Shown piece by piece: positions 28,285 through 36,763 of a stretch of DNA of 64,000 nt. The DNA is from Phycisphaerales bacterium (GTDB lineage: Bacteria > Planctomycetota > Phycisphaerae > Phycisphaerales > UBA1924). The stretch lies in contig CANHCQ010000002.1 in the NCBI GenBank assembly GCA_947459215.1, forward strand, positions 1-64,000. The letters run 5' to 3'. Numbering within the stretch: position 1 is the first letter of the stretch; each line of letters begins with the position of its first letter. The position numbers and the translations under genes are program-made. The notes beneath the pieces are model-generated. The model was given only the letters and a program-made list of their open reading frames with translations, searched no databases and was not told the DNA's origin.

Positions 28285-29174
28285 GCGGAAACCGTCGCCT
28301 CCGTTCGCGGTTTCGATGCGGCGTCCGCCGCCGCGGCACGCCGAAACAACGGCTCCGCCGCCGGATCATTCGCGAACCGCGTCTCCCGCAGTCCGACCCA
28401 CGTCAACCACGCCACAACCAACCCCCCGAGGGTCAGGATGAACCCCGGCAGGGTCCAAGGCCCGATCCGGCCGCCATGCGTGGCGAGCCAGCCCGAAATG
28501 TCCCCGATCCACCGCGTCGAAGCCTCCGATCGCGCCGCCACCAGCGTCGCGATGAACCACGCCGTCAGCAGCATCCAGATCAAGCCTGCAACCAAGAGCC
28601 ACCCGACCGCCGCGTGTGCCGCGATCAGCGTCGCGGTCCGCGGCGTGTGCCGCCACCCGCGCGACGTCCCGACCACCCGCAATCCGAACGTGATTGCGAT
28701 CGACAGCACGCCGAGCAGCAACGCCAAAGCCCCGATCTCCGCTGCCAGCCACGCGAAGATCCGCACGACGTGCTCGGTGGTGCGTGCAAAGCGAAGCCTG
28801 CGGATCGGGTCGGCGATGAACACGCCGCTCCACGGCGCCAGCATCGCTGTCGCGCTCACGAGGGACGTGATCACCATGAGCGACCAGCCGCCGCCGAGTG
28901 AGAGCGATAGCCCGCGGAAGCAAACGGGCGCTCGTCCCAGCGTCCGCCAGAGCGTGACCAGATACCCAAAAGGCGAGCGGCGACGCTGCCACAAAGTCCC
29001 GCCACGCCGCGAAGGTCGGCTCGCGTCGAGTTCCGTGCCGCACTCCGGGCAGCGCCCGCCGCCTTCACGCAGCACCGACTCGATCTCATAGCCGCAGCTC
29101 TCGCAGCGGACGTCGTGCACGAAGTTTGAGCGGGCCTGCTCCACGATGGCGCGACTGTACTCCGGGAGCGGCAC
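28281..29174 (-). CDS. Zinc-ribbon membrane protein (paralogue B)
   Basis: A 297-aa protein with an N-terminal zinc ribbon CESCGYE...CPECGTELD (about 24-48) and about five membrane helices, ending in RFANDPAAEPLF like its neighbour. Start choice is uncertain: GTG 29174 is used because it gives a similar distance to the ribbon as in paralogue A; GTG 29222 and GTG 29144 are alternatives. Translationally coupled to paralogue A, and divergent from the second PilZ gene. Function unknown. Confidence 0.7.
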   Translation of the reverse strand: MPLPEYSRAIVEQARSNFVHDVRCESCGYEIESVLREGGGRCPECGTELDASRPSRRGGTLWQRRRSPFGYLVTLWRTLGRAPVCFRGLSLSLGGGWSLMVITSLVSATAMLAPWSGVFIADPIRRLRFARTTEHVVRIFAWLAAEIGALALLLGVLSIAITFGLRVVGTSRGWRHTPRTATLIAAHAAVGWLLVAGLIWMLLTAWFIATLVAARSEASTRWIGDISGWLATHGGRIGPWTLPGFILTLGGLVVAWLTWVGLRETRFANDPAAEPLFRRAAAADAASKPRTEATVSA

Positions 29175-29274
29175 GCTTATCAGACCTGCTCTTCTGCGCA
29201 ATCCGATAAAGCACCGTCCCACAACCGCCGATGCGCACGCTCAGGGAGTCGGTTCCACAGACTCGGAGATCTCC

Positions 29275-29670
29275 ATGCACGCGACCAATTCGACCAATCG
29301 CCGCCGCTTCGAGCGTTTCGCCCTCCGGCCCATGTACACGCCCGTCGCCGTGCGTCTGCTCGACAGCGAGCAGTTCACCCTCGAGGGCCACGCCTACGAC
29401 ATCTCCGAAGGCGGCATCCGCTTCGAGCTCGATCACCCGATCGCCCCCGGCACGCCCATCGCCATGCAGATCACCCTGCCGACCTCGCGAGCCGAGACCG
29501 ACATCGGCCCCGGCCGCAGCGTCTTTGTGATGGGCAACGTCGTCTGGATTGACGATTCCGAGCCCGGCCCGGTGCAGATGGCCCTTGTCGTCACCCGCTA
29601 CGTCCGCCTCGGCGATCGCGAGCGTCTGCTCAAGCGCCTCGCCAGCGGCACGTACGCCAGGGCGGCGTAA
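29275..29670 (+). CDS. PilZ-domain protein
   Basis: A 131-aa single PilZ domain, a cyclic di-GMP receptor. RRRFERF (about residues 9-15) supplies the R-x-x-x-R motif and YDISEGGIRFE (about 42-52) the D-x-S-x-x-G motif. GGAG lies 6 bases before ATG 29275 and fixes the start. With the other PilZ gene at 25295 and a chemotaxis receptor at 55230, it points to surface or motility regulation by cyclic di-GMP. Its target is unknown. Confidence 0.85.
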   Translation: MHATNSTNRRRFERFALRPMYTPVAVRLLDSEQFTLEGHAYDISEGGIRFELDHPIAPGTPIAMQITLPTSRAETDIGPGRSVFVMGNVVWIDDSEPGPVQMALVVTRYVRLGDRERLLKRLASGTYARAA

Positions 29671-29922
29671 GGCATTCACCACAGAGACACTGAGGCACAG
29701 AGAAGAAGGCTCAATTCAAGGCAGAGGCCCGCGGATCTCCGCGCGCCGGCCTCATTCGCGAGCCGCGTCCTCACCCCGGCGCGTCCAACACCCGACCACC
29801 AGAAATCAATCGCCACCGAACCCTGGCAAGAGAACGCGAGCCCAGGCAGGTGCGCCATCCGCTCACCTGCCTTGTCACATTTCCCCCTCTGTGCCTCTGT
29901 GTCTCTGTGGTAAATGCCTCTT
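29671..29922. repeat. Inverted pair of CACAGAGACAC repeats
   Basis: The left arm CACCACAGAGACACTGAGGC (about 29676-29705) and right arm GTGCCTCTGTGTCTCTGTGG (about 29886-29915) are reverse complements about 180 bases apart. The pair begins at the PilZ stop codon and ends just before obg. The spacer encodes nothing recognisable. Confidence 0.8.
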
Positions 29923-29961
29923 CCGGCCCGTCCCTCCCGCCGCGCCTCCCTACCCTCCTGC

Positions 29962-31011
29962 GTGTTTGTCGATCGCGCACTAATCACCATCAAGGCCGGC
30001 GACGGCGGCAGCGGCCACGTCTCCTTCCGCCGAGAGAAGTTCATTCCCAAGGGCGGCCCCACCGGCGGCAACGGCGGGCGTGGCGGCTCGGTCATCATCG
30101 TCGCCGAGGAGGGCATGTCCACCCTCTACGACTACCGCTTCCAGCTCCGCTACGAAGCCCAGAACGGCGACCCCGGTGGCGCCAAGCAGTGCAGCGGCGG
30201 TGACGGCAAGGACCTCGTCCTCAAGCTCCCCGCCGGCACCCTCATCTTCAACAACGCCACCGGCGAGCTCATCCACGACCTCCGCAACAAAGAGACCATC
30301 ACCATCGCCGCCGGCGGCAAGGGCGGCTACGGCAACGAGCACTTCAAGAGCTCCACCTACCAGACGCCCCGCGAATCCACGCCCGGCGAAAAGGGCCCCG
30401 AACTCAACCTCCGCCTCGAACTCAAGCTCATCGCCGATGTCGGATTCCTCGGCAAGCCCAACGCCGGCAAGAGCACGCTCCTCGCCGCGCTGACGCGTGC
30501 GAACCCCAAGATCGCCGACTACCCCTTCACCACGTTGAGCCCGCAGCTCGGCATCGCCGAAGTTGACGCCCACCGCCGCATCGTCCTCGCCGACATCCCC
30601 GGACTCATCGAGGGTGCCGCCAAGGGCGCCGGCCTCGGGCTCGAGTTCCTCCGCCACGTCGAGCGCACCCGCGTGCTCGTCCACCTCGTGGACATCCAGC
30701 CCGGTGACGGCAGCGACCCTGCGGAAAACTACCGAGTGATCCGCGAGGAACTCCGCCAGCACTCGCAAGCCCTCTACGACAAGCGCGAACTCGTCGTGCT
30801 GAACAAGATCGACCTCGTGCCCGACAAGAAGGAACGCGAGAAGCTCATCAAGAAGCTCTGCCGCGACCTCGAGCTCCGCCTCGACCGCGACGTCATCGCC
30901 ATCAGCGGTGCGACCCGCGAGAACGTCACGGCACTGCTCACCCGCCTCTGGCGCGAGCTGAATCCGACCGACGACGTCGAGGGCTGGAAGAGCGAGCCGC
31001 TCCCCGCCTGA
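29962..31011 (+). CDS. obg: Obg/CgtA GTPase
   Basis: A 349-aa ribosome-associated GTPase for 50S maturation and stress signalling. The N-terminal Obg fold is glycine-rich (KAGDGGSGHVSFRREKF, GGPTGGNGGRGG, GGKGGYGNEHF). The G domain has G1 GKPNAGKST, switch FPFTTL-like DYPFTTLSPQ, G3 DIPGLIEGA, G4 NKID and G5 ISGA. The canonical N-terminus MFVDRALITI starts at GTG 29962; the ATG upstream at 29914 lies in a dispersed repeat. No rpmA/rplU genes are adjacent, and putA follows after 72 bases. Confidence 0.94.
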   Translation: MFVDRALITIKAGDGGSGHVSFRREKFIPKGGPTGGNGGRGGSVIIVAEEGMSTLYDYRFQLRYEAQNGDPGGAKQCSGGDGKDLVLKLPAGTLIFNNATGELIHDLRNKETITIAAGGKGGYGNEHFKSSTYQTPRESTPGEKGPELNLRLELKLIADVGFLGKPNAGKSTLLAALTRANPKIADYPFTTLSPQLGIAEVDAHRRIVLADIPGLIEGAAKGAGLGLEFLRHVERTRVLVHLVDIQPGDGSDPAENYRVIREELRQHSQALYDKRELVVLNKIDLVPDKKEREKLIKKLCRDLELRLDRDVIAISGATRENVTALLTRLWRELNPTDDVEGWKSEPLPA

Positions 31012-31083
31012 TCAGGCCTCCGACGCACAACTTCCGCTAGAATCCCAACCCGCTCCCCACCCGGAGTCGCCCAGGAGTCGCCC

Positions 31084-34000
31084 ATGGGTTGGTTCTCGCG
31101 CAAGCCGAGTCCGAAACAAGTCGAGCAAGTCGTTCTCCCGGCGAGCGCCCCGCGCTCCGGTGAGGCAGACTCCGCACGCGAGGCCCGCATCTTTGAACTC
31201 GGTGCCGACTTCCTCCGCCGCGCCCGCGGGCACAAGACCGGCGTGCTCTCCGCCAAGTTCTACTCCGACGCTCTCATGGAATGGTCCATGAAGGACCCCG
31301 AGTTCAAGGTCCAGATGTTCCGCTTCGTCGACACCTTCCCCATGCTCCGCGGCGGGGACGCGATCTTCGATCACCTGCAGGACTATCTCTCCCAGCCCGG
31401 CGTCACCGTGCCGCCCGTCATCAACGCCGCGCTCAAGGCCGGCGGCCTTCTCAAGGGCGCGGCCAGCGCCACCATCGGCAAGCAGATCGAGGGCATGGCC
31501 GGCAAGTTCATCGCCGGCACCGACGCCGCCAGCGCGCTCCCCGGGCTCAAGTCGCTCTGGGACGACGGCATCGCGTTCTCCGTCGATCTTCTGGGCGAGA
31601 CCTGCGTCTCCGACAGCGAGGCCGACGAGTACGCCAAGAAGTACCTCGATCTCATCCAGAACCTTCCCGCTCAGGTGGCGGGCTGGCCCGCCAATCCGCG
31701 GCTCGAGTCCGACCATCTCGGCAGCGTGCCGCGGGTCAACGTCTCGGTCAAGATCTCCGCTCTCTCCGCACGCACCGACCCGATCGACACCGAGGGCGCG
31801 ATCGGAGACCTGATGAAGCGTCTGCTCCCCATTCTCGAGACCGCCCGCGACCGCGGCGTGTTCGTGAACTTTGACATGGAGCATCACGCCCTCAAGGACT
31901 TCACCATCGAGCTCTTCCAGCGCTGCTGCGAGAAGCTCGACTTCCACGCCGGGCTCGCGATGCAGGCCTACCTCAAGTCCGGCCCCGACGACGCACGCCG
32001 CATGGCCGACTGGGCCAAGCGGGCCCGCCGCCTCGTCACCGTCCGCCTCGTCAAGGGCGCGTACTGGGACGCCGAGACCATCAAGAGCGAGCTGCACGGC
32101 TGGCCCTGTCCGGTCTGGGCCAGCAAGTGGCAGACCGACGCCTGCTTCGAGAAGATGACCGACATCTACCTCGACGCCTGCCCCCGCACAGCCGACGAGG
32201 CGAAGAACGGCGGCATCAAGCTCGCGCTCGGCTCGCACAACGTGCGCTCCATCGCCGCCGCCCTCGCGGGCATGGAAGCCCGCAACCTGCCGCGGGAAGC
32301 GATCGAGCTCCAGATGCTCCACGGCATGGCCGACCAGCTCAAGTACGCCGCCGCCGAACTCGGGCTCCGCATGCGCGAGTACGTTCCCGTCGGCGAGATG
32401 ATCCCCGGCATGGCGTATTTGGTCCGCCGCCTGCTCGAGAACACCAGCAACGAGAGCTGGCTCAAGGCCGGATTCCTCGACAACGCCGACGCTGGGCAGT
32501 TGCTCCGCGCTCCCGCGCCCACCGCCGGCACAGAGAGCAGCAAGCAGCCCACCGACCTGCTCGCGATCGCGCCCGAGCGTCACCGCCTCACGCCCGGCGT
32601 CCCAGGTGTCGGCGATGGTCGCCCGTTCTTCACCGAAGCCGTGCGTGACTTCTCCGTGAAAGCCCAGCGTGACGCGTTCGCCGCCGCCATCGCCCGCGCC
32701 ACCGTCCCCAAGATCACCAACGACCGCACCGTCGATCAGGCCAAGGACATGATCGCCAAGGCCGACGCCGCGTTCGCCGCCTGGCGCGACACCGACCCAC
32801 GCAAGCGTGCCGAGGTTCTGGTCCGCACCGCCGCCCTGATGCGCACGCAGCGCGACGGCCTCGCCGGCGTCATGATCAAGGAATCCGGCAAGACCTGGCG
32901 CGAGGCCGACGCCGACGTGTGCGAGGCCATCGACTTCTGCGATTACTACGCACGGCTTGCCGTGCCGCTCTTTGAGCGCACACGCCTCGGCAAGTTCATC
33001 GGCGAGCTCGACGAGACCCTCTACCAACCCCGCGGCGTCGCCGCCGTCATCAGCCCGTGGAACTTCCCGCTGGCGATCCTCACCGGCATGACCACCGCCG
33101 CCCTCGTCACCGGCAACCCGGTCATCATGAAGCCCGCCGAGCAGACGCCCGGCATCGCCGCGATCCTCTTCGACATTCTGCAAGACGCCATGAAGGCATC
33201 CGGCGTCGATCGCACGCTCGCACAGAACATCCTGCACTTCTGCCCCGCGCCCGGCGAGTCCACCGGCGCGGCGATCGTTCGCGACCCGCGCGTCGCGCTC
33301 ATCGCCTTCACCGGCAGCAAGGCCGTGGGCTTGGACATCCTCAAGGCCGCGGGCACCACGCCCGACGAGCAGCCCTTCGTCAAGAAGGTCGTCTGCGAGA
33401 TGGGCGGCAAGAACGCCATCATCATCGACACCAGCGCCGACCTCGACGAGGCCGTCATCGGCGTCCGCCACAGCGCCTTTGGCTTCCAGGGCCAGAAGTG
33501 CTCCGCCTGCTCGCGCGTCATCGTCGTCGATCCCGAAGGTCCCGACGGCCCCGCCATCACGCACTTCACCCGCCGCCTCGTCGAAGCCAGCCGCGCCCTC
33601 ACGATCGGCGACCCCATGCTCCCCGGAACCGACATAGGCCCGGTGATCGACGCCGAGAGCAAGGCCAAGATCGAACGCTACATCGAGCTGGGCAAGAAGG
33701 AATCTCGCCTCGAACTCTCGCTGCCCGTGCCCGCTGGACTCGAAGAGCGCACCGGCCGTGCGTTCGTCGGGCCGCACATCTTCAGCCACGTGCCCGAAAC
33801 CGCGGCGATCGCCCGCGATGAGATCTTCGGCCCGGTCGTCGCCGTGCTGCACGCCAAGGACTTCGCGGATGCGCTGCGCATCGCCAACGCCAGCCCCTAC
33901 AAGCTCACCGGCGGCGTCTTCAGCCGCAAGCCCTCGCATCTCGAACGCGCCAAGCGAGAGTTCCGCGTGGGCAACCTCTACCTCAACCGCGGCTGCACCG

Positions 34001-34149
34001 GCGCACTCGTCGGCCGCCACCCCTTCGGCGGCTTCGGCATGTCCGGCGTCGGGAGCAAAGCGGGCGGCAGCGACTACCTGCTCCAGTTCGTCGAACCGCG
34101 GGCCATCGCGGAGAACACGCTCCGCCGAGGCTTCGCGCCGGAACTGTGA
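31084..34149 (+). CDS. putA: Bifunctional proline dehydrogenase / glutamate-semialdehyde dehydrogenase
   Basis: A 1021-aa two-step proline catabolism enzyme converting proline to glutamate. The N-terminal FAD-dependent barrel (about 20-480) has VSVKISALSAR, FDMEHH and RLVKGAYWDAE. The C-terminal aldehyde dehydrogenase (about 540-1000) has SPWNFPLAI, VCEMGGKNA (Glu772) and GFQGQKCSAC (catalytic Cys806). No N-terminal DNA-binding ribbon-helix-helix is present, so it is a type A or B PutA without repressor function. AGGAG lies 6 bases before the ATG. Glutamate formed here could feed the dehydrogenase at 2436. Confidence 0.95.
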   Translation: MGWFSRKPSPKQVEQVVLPASAPRSGEADSAREARIFELGADFLRRARGHKTGVLSAKFYSDALMEWSMKDPEFKVQMFRFVDTFPMLRGGDAIFDHLQDYLSQPGVTVPPVINAALKAGGLLKGAASATIGKQIEGMAGKFIAGTDAASALPGLKSLWDDGIAFSVDLLGETCVSDSEADEYAKKYLDLIQNLPAQVAGWPANPRLESDHLGSVPRVNVSVKISALSARTDPIDTEGAIGDLMKRLLPILETARDRGVFVNFDMEHHALKDFTIELFQRCCEKLDFHAGLAMQAYLKSGPDDARRMADWAKRARRLVTVRLVKGAYWDAETIKSELHGWPCPVWASKWQTDACFEKMTDIYLDACPRTADEAKNGGIKLALGSHNVRSIAAALAGMEARNLPREAIELQMLHGMADQLKYAAAELGLRMREYVPVGEMIPGMAYLVRRLLENTSNESWLKAGFLDNADAGQLLRAPAPTAGTESSKQPTDLLAIAPERHRLTPGVPGVGDGRPFFTEAVRDFSVKAQRDAFAAAIARATVPKITNDRTVDQAKDMIAKADAAFAAWRDTDPRKRAEVLVRTAALMRTQRDGLAGVMIKESGKTWREADADVCEAIDFCDYYARLAVPLFERTRLGKFIGELDETLYQPRGVAAVISPWNFPLAILTGMTTAALVTGNPVIMKPAEQTPGIAAILFDILQDAMKASGVDRTLAQNILHFCPAPGESTGAAIVRDPRVALIAFTGSKAVGLDILKAAGTTPDEQPFVKKVVCEMGGKNAIIIDTSADLDEAVIGVRHSAFGFQGQKCSACSRVIVVDPEGPDGPAITHFTRRLVEASRALTIGDPMLPGTDIGPVIDAESKAKIERYIELGKKESRLELSLPVPAGLEERTGRAFVGPHIFSHVPETAAIARDEIFGPVVAVLHAKDFADALRIANASPYKLTGGVFSRKPSHLERAKREFRVGNLYLNRGCTGALVGRHPFGGFGMSGVGSKAGGSDYLLQFVEPRAIAENTLRRGFAPEL

Positions 34150-34476
34150 GCCTGGGGCGTACGCCGTCTTCGGGTGCCACGGTCCGACCGGCTCGGCGGT
34201 CAGAGCGTGTGAACGCGTCGTGCACGCAGCCAACCCGCAGGCCTTCGGACGCAAGCGATGGTGCCGGCGTGGACATGACAGGTACCAGCCGGTGTCGAGC
34301 CGAGACGTGGACGATCGGTCATTCGATTCCAGTTCACGCGATCATCGCGCGATCGTCAGCCTTCGCACTGCCGAACCGCCGAGCCGGTCAAGCAGTGGCA
34401 CCCAAGGCACTCGTGGCCAGACATCGCTCGCCCGACGCCCGACGCCTCTTCCTAGTGCCTAGTGCCTATTGCCTTC
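34150..34476. other. Gap between putA and nrdR
   Basis: No gene is supported. Near 34430-34475 there are degenerate copies of CCCGACGCCT and tandem AGTGCCTAGTGCCTATTGCC, related to the palindrome inside the gene at 4072. The rest shows no clear structure. Confidence 0.4.
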
Positions 34477-34965
34477 TCAGAACAACTTCTGCTGTTCCTT
34501 CACATCCTTGATCCGCCCGCTGAGCGTTTCGAGCTGCTGCAAGATGTCCTCAACGTTGCGGAACTTGTAGTACTCGCTGGCGAAGCGGATGTACGCGACC
34601 TCGTCGAGATCGCGGAGTTTGCTCATGACGCGTTCGCCGATCACGCGGCTGGCGACCTCGCGGTCGAATTCTTTGTGGAGCTCTTCCTCGACGCCGTCGG
34701 CGACACGTTCCTTGGATTCCTCGGAGATGGGGCGCTTGCCGCAGGCGGACTTGACGCCCCGCAGCACGTTCTCGCGGCTGAACGGCACCCGCGACCCGTC
34801 GCGCTTGACGACCATGAGACGTGACGCCTGTTCGACGCGTTCGTACGTGGTGAAGCGCTTGCTGCACGCAACGCACTCGCGGCGACGACGGATCGTCTTC
34901 CCCGCATCGCTGGCGCGGCTGTCGATGACCTTGTCGTTGTCGGCGTTACAGAATGGGCACTGCAC
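34477..34965 (-). CDS. nrdR: Transcriptional repressor NrdR
   Basis: A 162-aa regulator of ribonucleotide reductase genes. The N-terminal zinc ribbon CPFC...RRRECVACSKRFTTYE (about 3-40) is followed by an ATP-cone (about 48-138: VVKRDGSRVPFSRENVLRGV), which senses ATP/dATP. GTG 34965, just before QCPFC, is preferred because the family starts at that point; GTG 34980 is possible. No nrd gene or recognised NrdR box is visible in the window, so its targets lie elsewhere. Confidence 0.93.
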   Translation of the reverse strand: MQCPFCNADNDKVIDSRASDAGKTIRRRRECVACSKRFTTYERVEQASRLMVVKRDGSRVPFSRENVLRGVKSACGKRPISEESKERVADGVEEELHKEFDREVASRVIGERVMSKLRDLDEVAYIRFASEYYKFRNVEDILQQLETLSGRIKDVKEQQKLF

Positions 34966-35039
34966 GGGGAGAGCATACACGGATCGGACGCACCCTGAGC
35001 GGTGGGTCGTGCTTCGCGCTTCGAAGGCCTCAAAACCGG

Positions 35040-36341
35040 CTAGAGAGCTGCCGTGGAACCGGACTTACAACCAAGGCCTACAAGTACTTTTCGGAACGCC
35101 CGCCGCCACCGTTTGTCGGGTCCTTCACCGCCGTGACCCTGGGCATCAAAGCAGTCCAGAGGGGTCCGGAGACGATCATCTCTGGCATTGCCATCCGCCC
35201 CAGCCTTTATCAACAAGCGAGCACTGGCGATGCACTCACGCAGATGAGCGGCGCTGCGAAGGTCAACGTCGCATAGGTCATGGAGCGCGGTCCGGCCGTC
35301 GGTTTCCCGGGCACGCGGGTCCGCACCAAATCGAAGCAGCAGCCTAACAGAAGCGGCTGGCTCGCGTCCCACAGCCGACATCAGGGGGGTGATGCCGACA
35401 GCATTCGCGACGTTCCAACGAGCCCCGAATCGCTGAAACAATCGTAAAATCTCAGGAGTCTTTGGGTCCAAGCACACCAGCATGGGATCGAGGTGTGCGT
35501 GTCCAATGTCCGAGTTCGGGTCTTGCCCAGATTCCAGCAGTGCTTTCAGAGTTGCGAAGTTCACGCCCTTCCCGGCGCTGTGATGGACAATGTACTCGTG
35601 CAGTGCGGATGCGTCTGGAGTCGCGGATACGTACGAGTCGTTCGGGAATCGCGATAGAAATGCCGTGGCCTTGAATCGTCGGTCGTAGGGAAGACATCTT
35701 TTCGGAACTTGCACAGGTTTTCCGGTCTTCGGATCGCGATACGTCCCAAACGCGGACCACAGGCTCGACGCCAGAATCACCTCGAATCGCAGGCCGTGAA
35801 AATCGTGCGCCAAGCACTGCTGTCGAAACACGCCGTCGCACAGCGATCTCCGACTCCACCCCCAGCCATCTCCGCCGACGATTCCCAGGCGATGATGAGC
35901 CGGAATGCGCAGCGGATCGATCTCCGCGACTCTCGAATGTGGCTGACAATCCCAGACTGCCAGCCAGTTCACCAGCCAGTAGTTTCGGTCGAGCCGATGC
36001 CGTCTCGGGCCGTCCACGACAATCGGCAAGAACTGACCGCTCAGCGGCGCATGAAGCTCGATGAACTTCCGCAAGCGGTCGGAAACGACAAACGGTCCCG
36101 ATCCGGAATCCCAAGCGATATCCGGTTTTCCGTCGAACGAGTCGTAAGCGAACCTGGGAGGACTCCACTTCGCGAGTGGGACTTTCTTGCCGCGATAGCA
36201 AACCGATTCGATCCTTTGGTAAGTGCGAATGTCGCTCGGACGTAGCAACCATTGTCCGGATTTCGCGGTGCCGGCAAACCCTCCAATCCTCCACCACTTC
36301 CGGATTGCAGGGGCATCGGAATGGACTGTCTCGTGTGGCAT
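35040..36341 (-). CDS. Ankyrin-repeat protein with Imm11-like N-terminal region
   Basis: A 433-aa protein. About residues 260-415 form ankyrin repeats (ALHEYIVHH, LDPMLVCLDPKTPEILRLFQRFGA, ITPLMSAVGREPAASVRLLLRFGADPRARE, RTALHDLC, ARLLIKAGADGNARD). The first 220 residues contain VVSDRLRKFIELHAPLSGQF and YWLVNWLAVWDC, which resemble the Imm11/DUF1629 immunity family of polymorphic toxin systems; this is inferred from pattern only. Base composition is less GC-rich than the neighbours, suggesting recent acquisition. No toxin gene adjoins, so it may be an orphan immunity gene. Confidence 0.65.
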   Translation of the reverse strand: MPHETVHSDAPAIRKWWRIGGFAGTAKSGQWLLRPSDIRTYQRIESVCYRGKKVPLAKWSPPRFAYDSFDGKPDIAWDSGSGPFVVSDRLRKFIELHAPLSGQFLPIVVDGPRRHRLDRNYWLVNWLAVWDCQPHSRVAEIDPLRIPAHHRLGIVGGDGWGWSRRSLCDGVFRQQCLAHDFHGLRFEVILASSLWSAFGTYRDPKTGKPVQVPKRCLPYDRRFKATAFLSRFPNDSYVSATPDASALHEYIVHHSAGKGVNFATLKALLESGQDPNSDIGHAHLDPMLVCLDPKTPEILRLFQRFGARWNVANAVGITPLMSAVGREPAASVRLLLRFGADPRARETDGRTALHDLCDVDLRSAAHLRECIASARLLIKAGADGNARDDRLRTPLDCFDAQGHGGEGPDKRWRRAFRKVLVGLGCKSGSTAAL

Positions 36342-36486
36342 GCGATTCGACGAGTCGTCTCACTTACAGCGAATGTCGACGCCCAACGCGGCATTCGAAA
36401 ATACTTCCGCTGTCTATTTCGCAGAAACATAACGGCAGGCTCTCAGGATATCGAGTTCTGGCGCCACGAGACTTGCTGTCTTGACA

Positions 36487-36556
36487 AGCCCCGAGCGTCA
36501 GCGAGCGGGTCTCATCGACTCGCCGGGCAACGGCTCGCCCACGCTCGGGGCTCGTT
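36487..36556. repeat. Inverted pair of a dispersed repeat before thrS leader
   Basis: Left arm CCCCGAGCGTCAGCGAGCGG (about 36490-36509) and right arm CGCCCACGCTCGGGGCTCG (about 36537-36555) match the pair at 5875-5970. The right arm ends where the putative -35 box of the thrS leader promoter begins. Confidence 0.75.
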
Positions 36557-36583
36557 GAGGAACCCCGCCGCCGAGGCTATCCT
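36555..36583 (+). promoter_or_regulatory. Putative sigma-70-type promoter of thrS leader
   Basis: TTGAGG (36555-36560) and TATCCT (36578-36583) are separated by exactly 17 bases. The expected transcription start would fall at about 36590-36591, on or next to the leader peptide ATG, so the leader may be translated from a nearly leaderless RNA. Each box matches the consensus at four of six positions. Confidence 0.45.
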
Positions 36584-36590
36584 TTGCCCA

Positions 36591-36641
36591 ATGCTTCTCA
36601 CCGGTGCCACGACTACGACTCGACACGACTCCCACGCCTGA
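36591..36641 (+). CDS. Threonine-rich leader peptide of the thrS attenuator
   Basis: A 16-codon frame encodes MLLTGATTTTRHDSHA and stops at TGA 36639-36641. Five of 16 residues are Thr, four of them consecutive (ACG ACT ACG ACT). It is followed by a hairpin that overlaps its end and by a U-tract terminator, then thrS. This is the arrangement of classical amino-acid attenuators (thrL, hisL, ilvL): a ribosome short of charged tRNA-Thr stalls at the Thr run and lets the antiterminator form. It is too short for normal gene calling and is supported by composition and context. Confidence 0.75.
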   Translation: MLLTGATTTTRHDSHA

Positions 36642-36699
36642 GCCGGCAGGCAGCGGAGTCTCTGTTCACCAACCCACCCGGCCCCGAGGCCGGGTTTTT
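36627..36699 (+). promoter_or_regulatory. thrS transcription attenuator hairpins
   Basis: A pause hairpin can form between GACTCC (36627-36632) and GGAGTC (36655-36660), with an inner stem GCCTG/CAGGC (36636-36640, 36647-36651). Its left arm lies within the reach of a ribosome stalled at the Thr codons. GCCGG (36642-36646) can instead pair with CCGGC (36678-36682) in the left arm of the terminator, a plausible but short antiterminator. Pairing was found by eye; energies were not computed. Confidence 0.6.
36676..36699 (+). terminator. Attenuator terminator upstream of thrS
   Basis: The stem ACCCGGCC (36676-36683) / GGCCGGGT (36688-36695) with loop CCGA is followed by TTTT (T-run 36695-36699). 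It stands 35 bases after the leader peptide stop and 64 bases before the thrS start, with no complete gene upstream on this strand that it could serve. Confidence 0.85.
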
Positions 36700-36763
36700 C
36701 GTTGGCGTTGTTTCCCCTGCCTTTCTTTGGCCCTTTGGCCATTTGCCCTTTGGACCTTTGCTC

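Noticed and set aside
31012..34254. Minus-strand open frame of 1080 codons antisense to putA
   Set aside because: The whole length mirrors a complete, motif-bearing PutA; the antisense product is low-complexity Gly/Ala/Val/Glu-rich.
36584..36763. thrS starting at 36584
   Set aside because: This frame would translate through the attenuator hairpins and give residues with no relation to the TGS domain, which starts at 36764.
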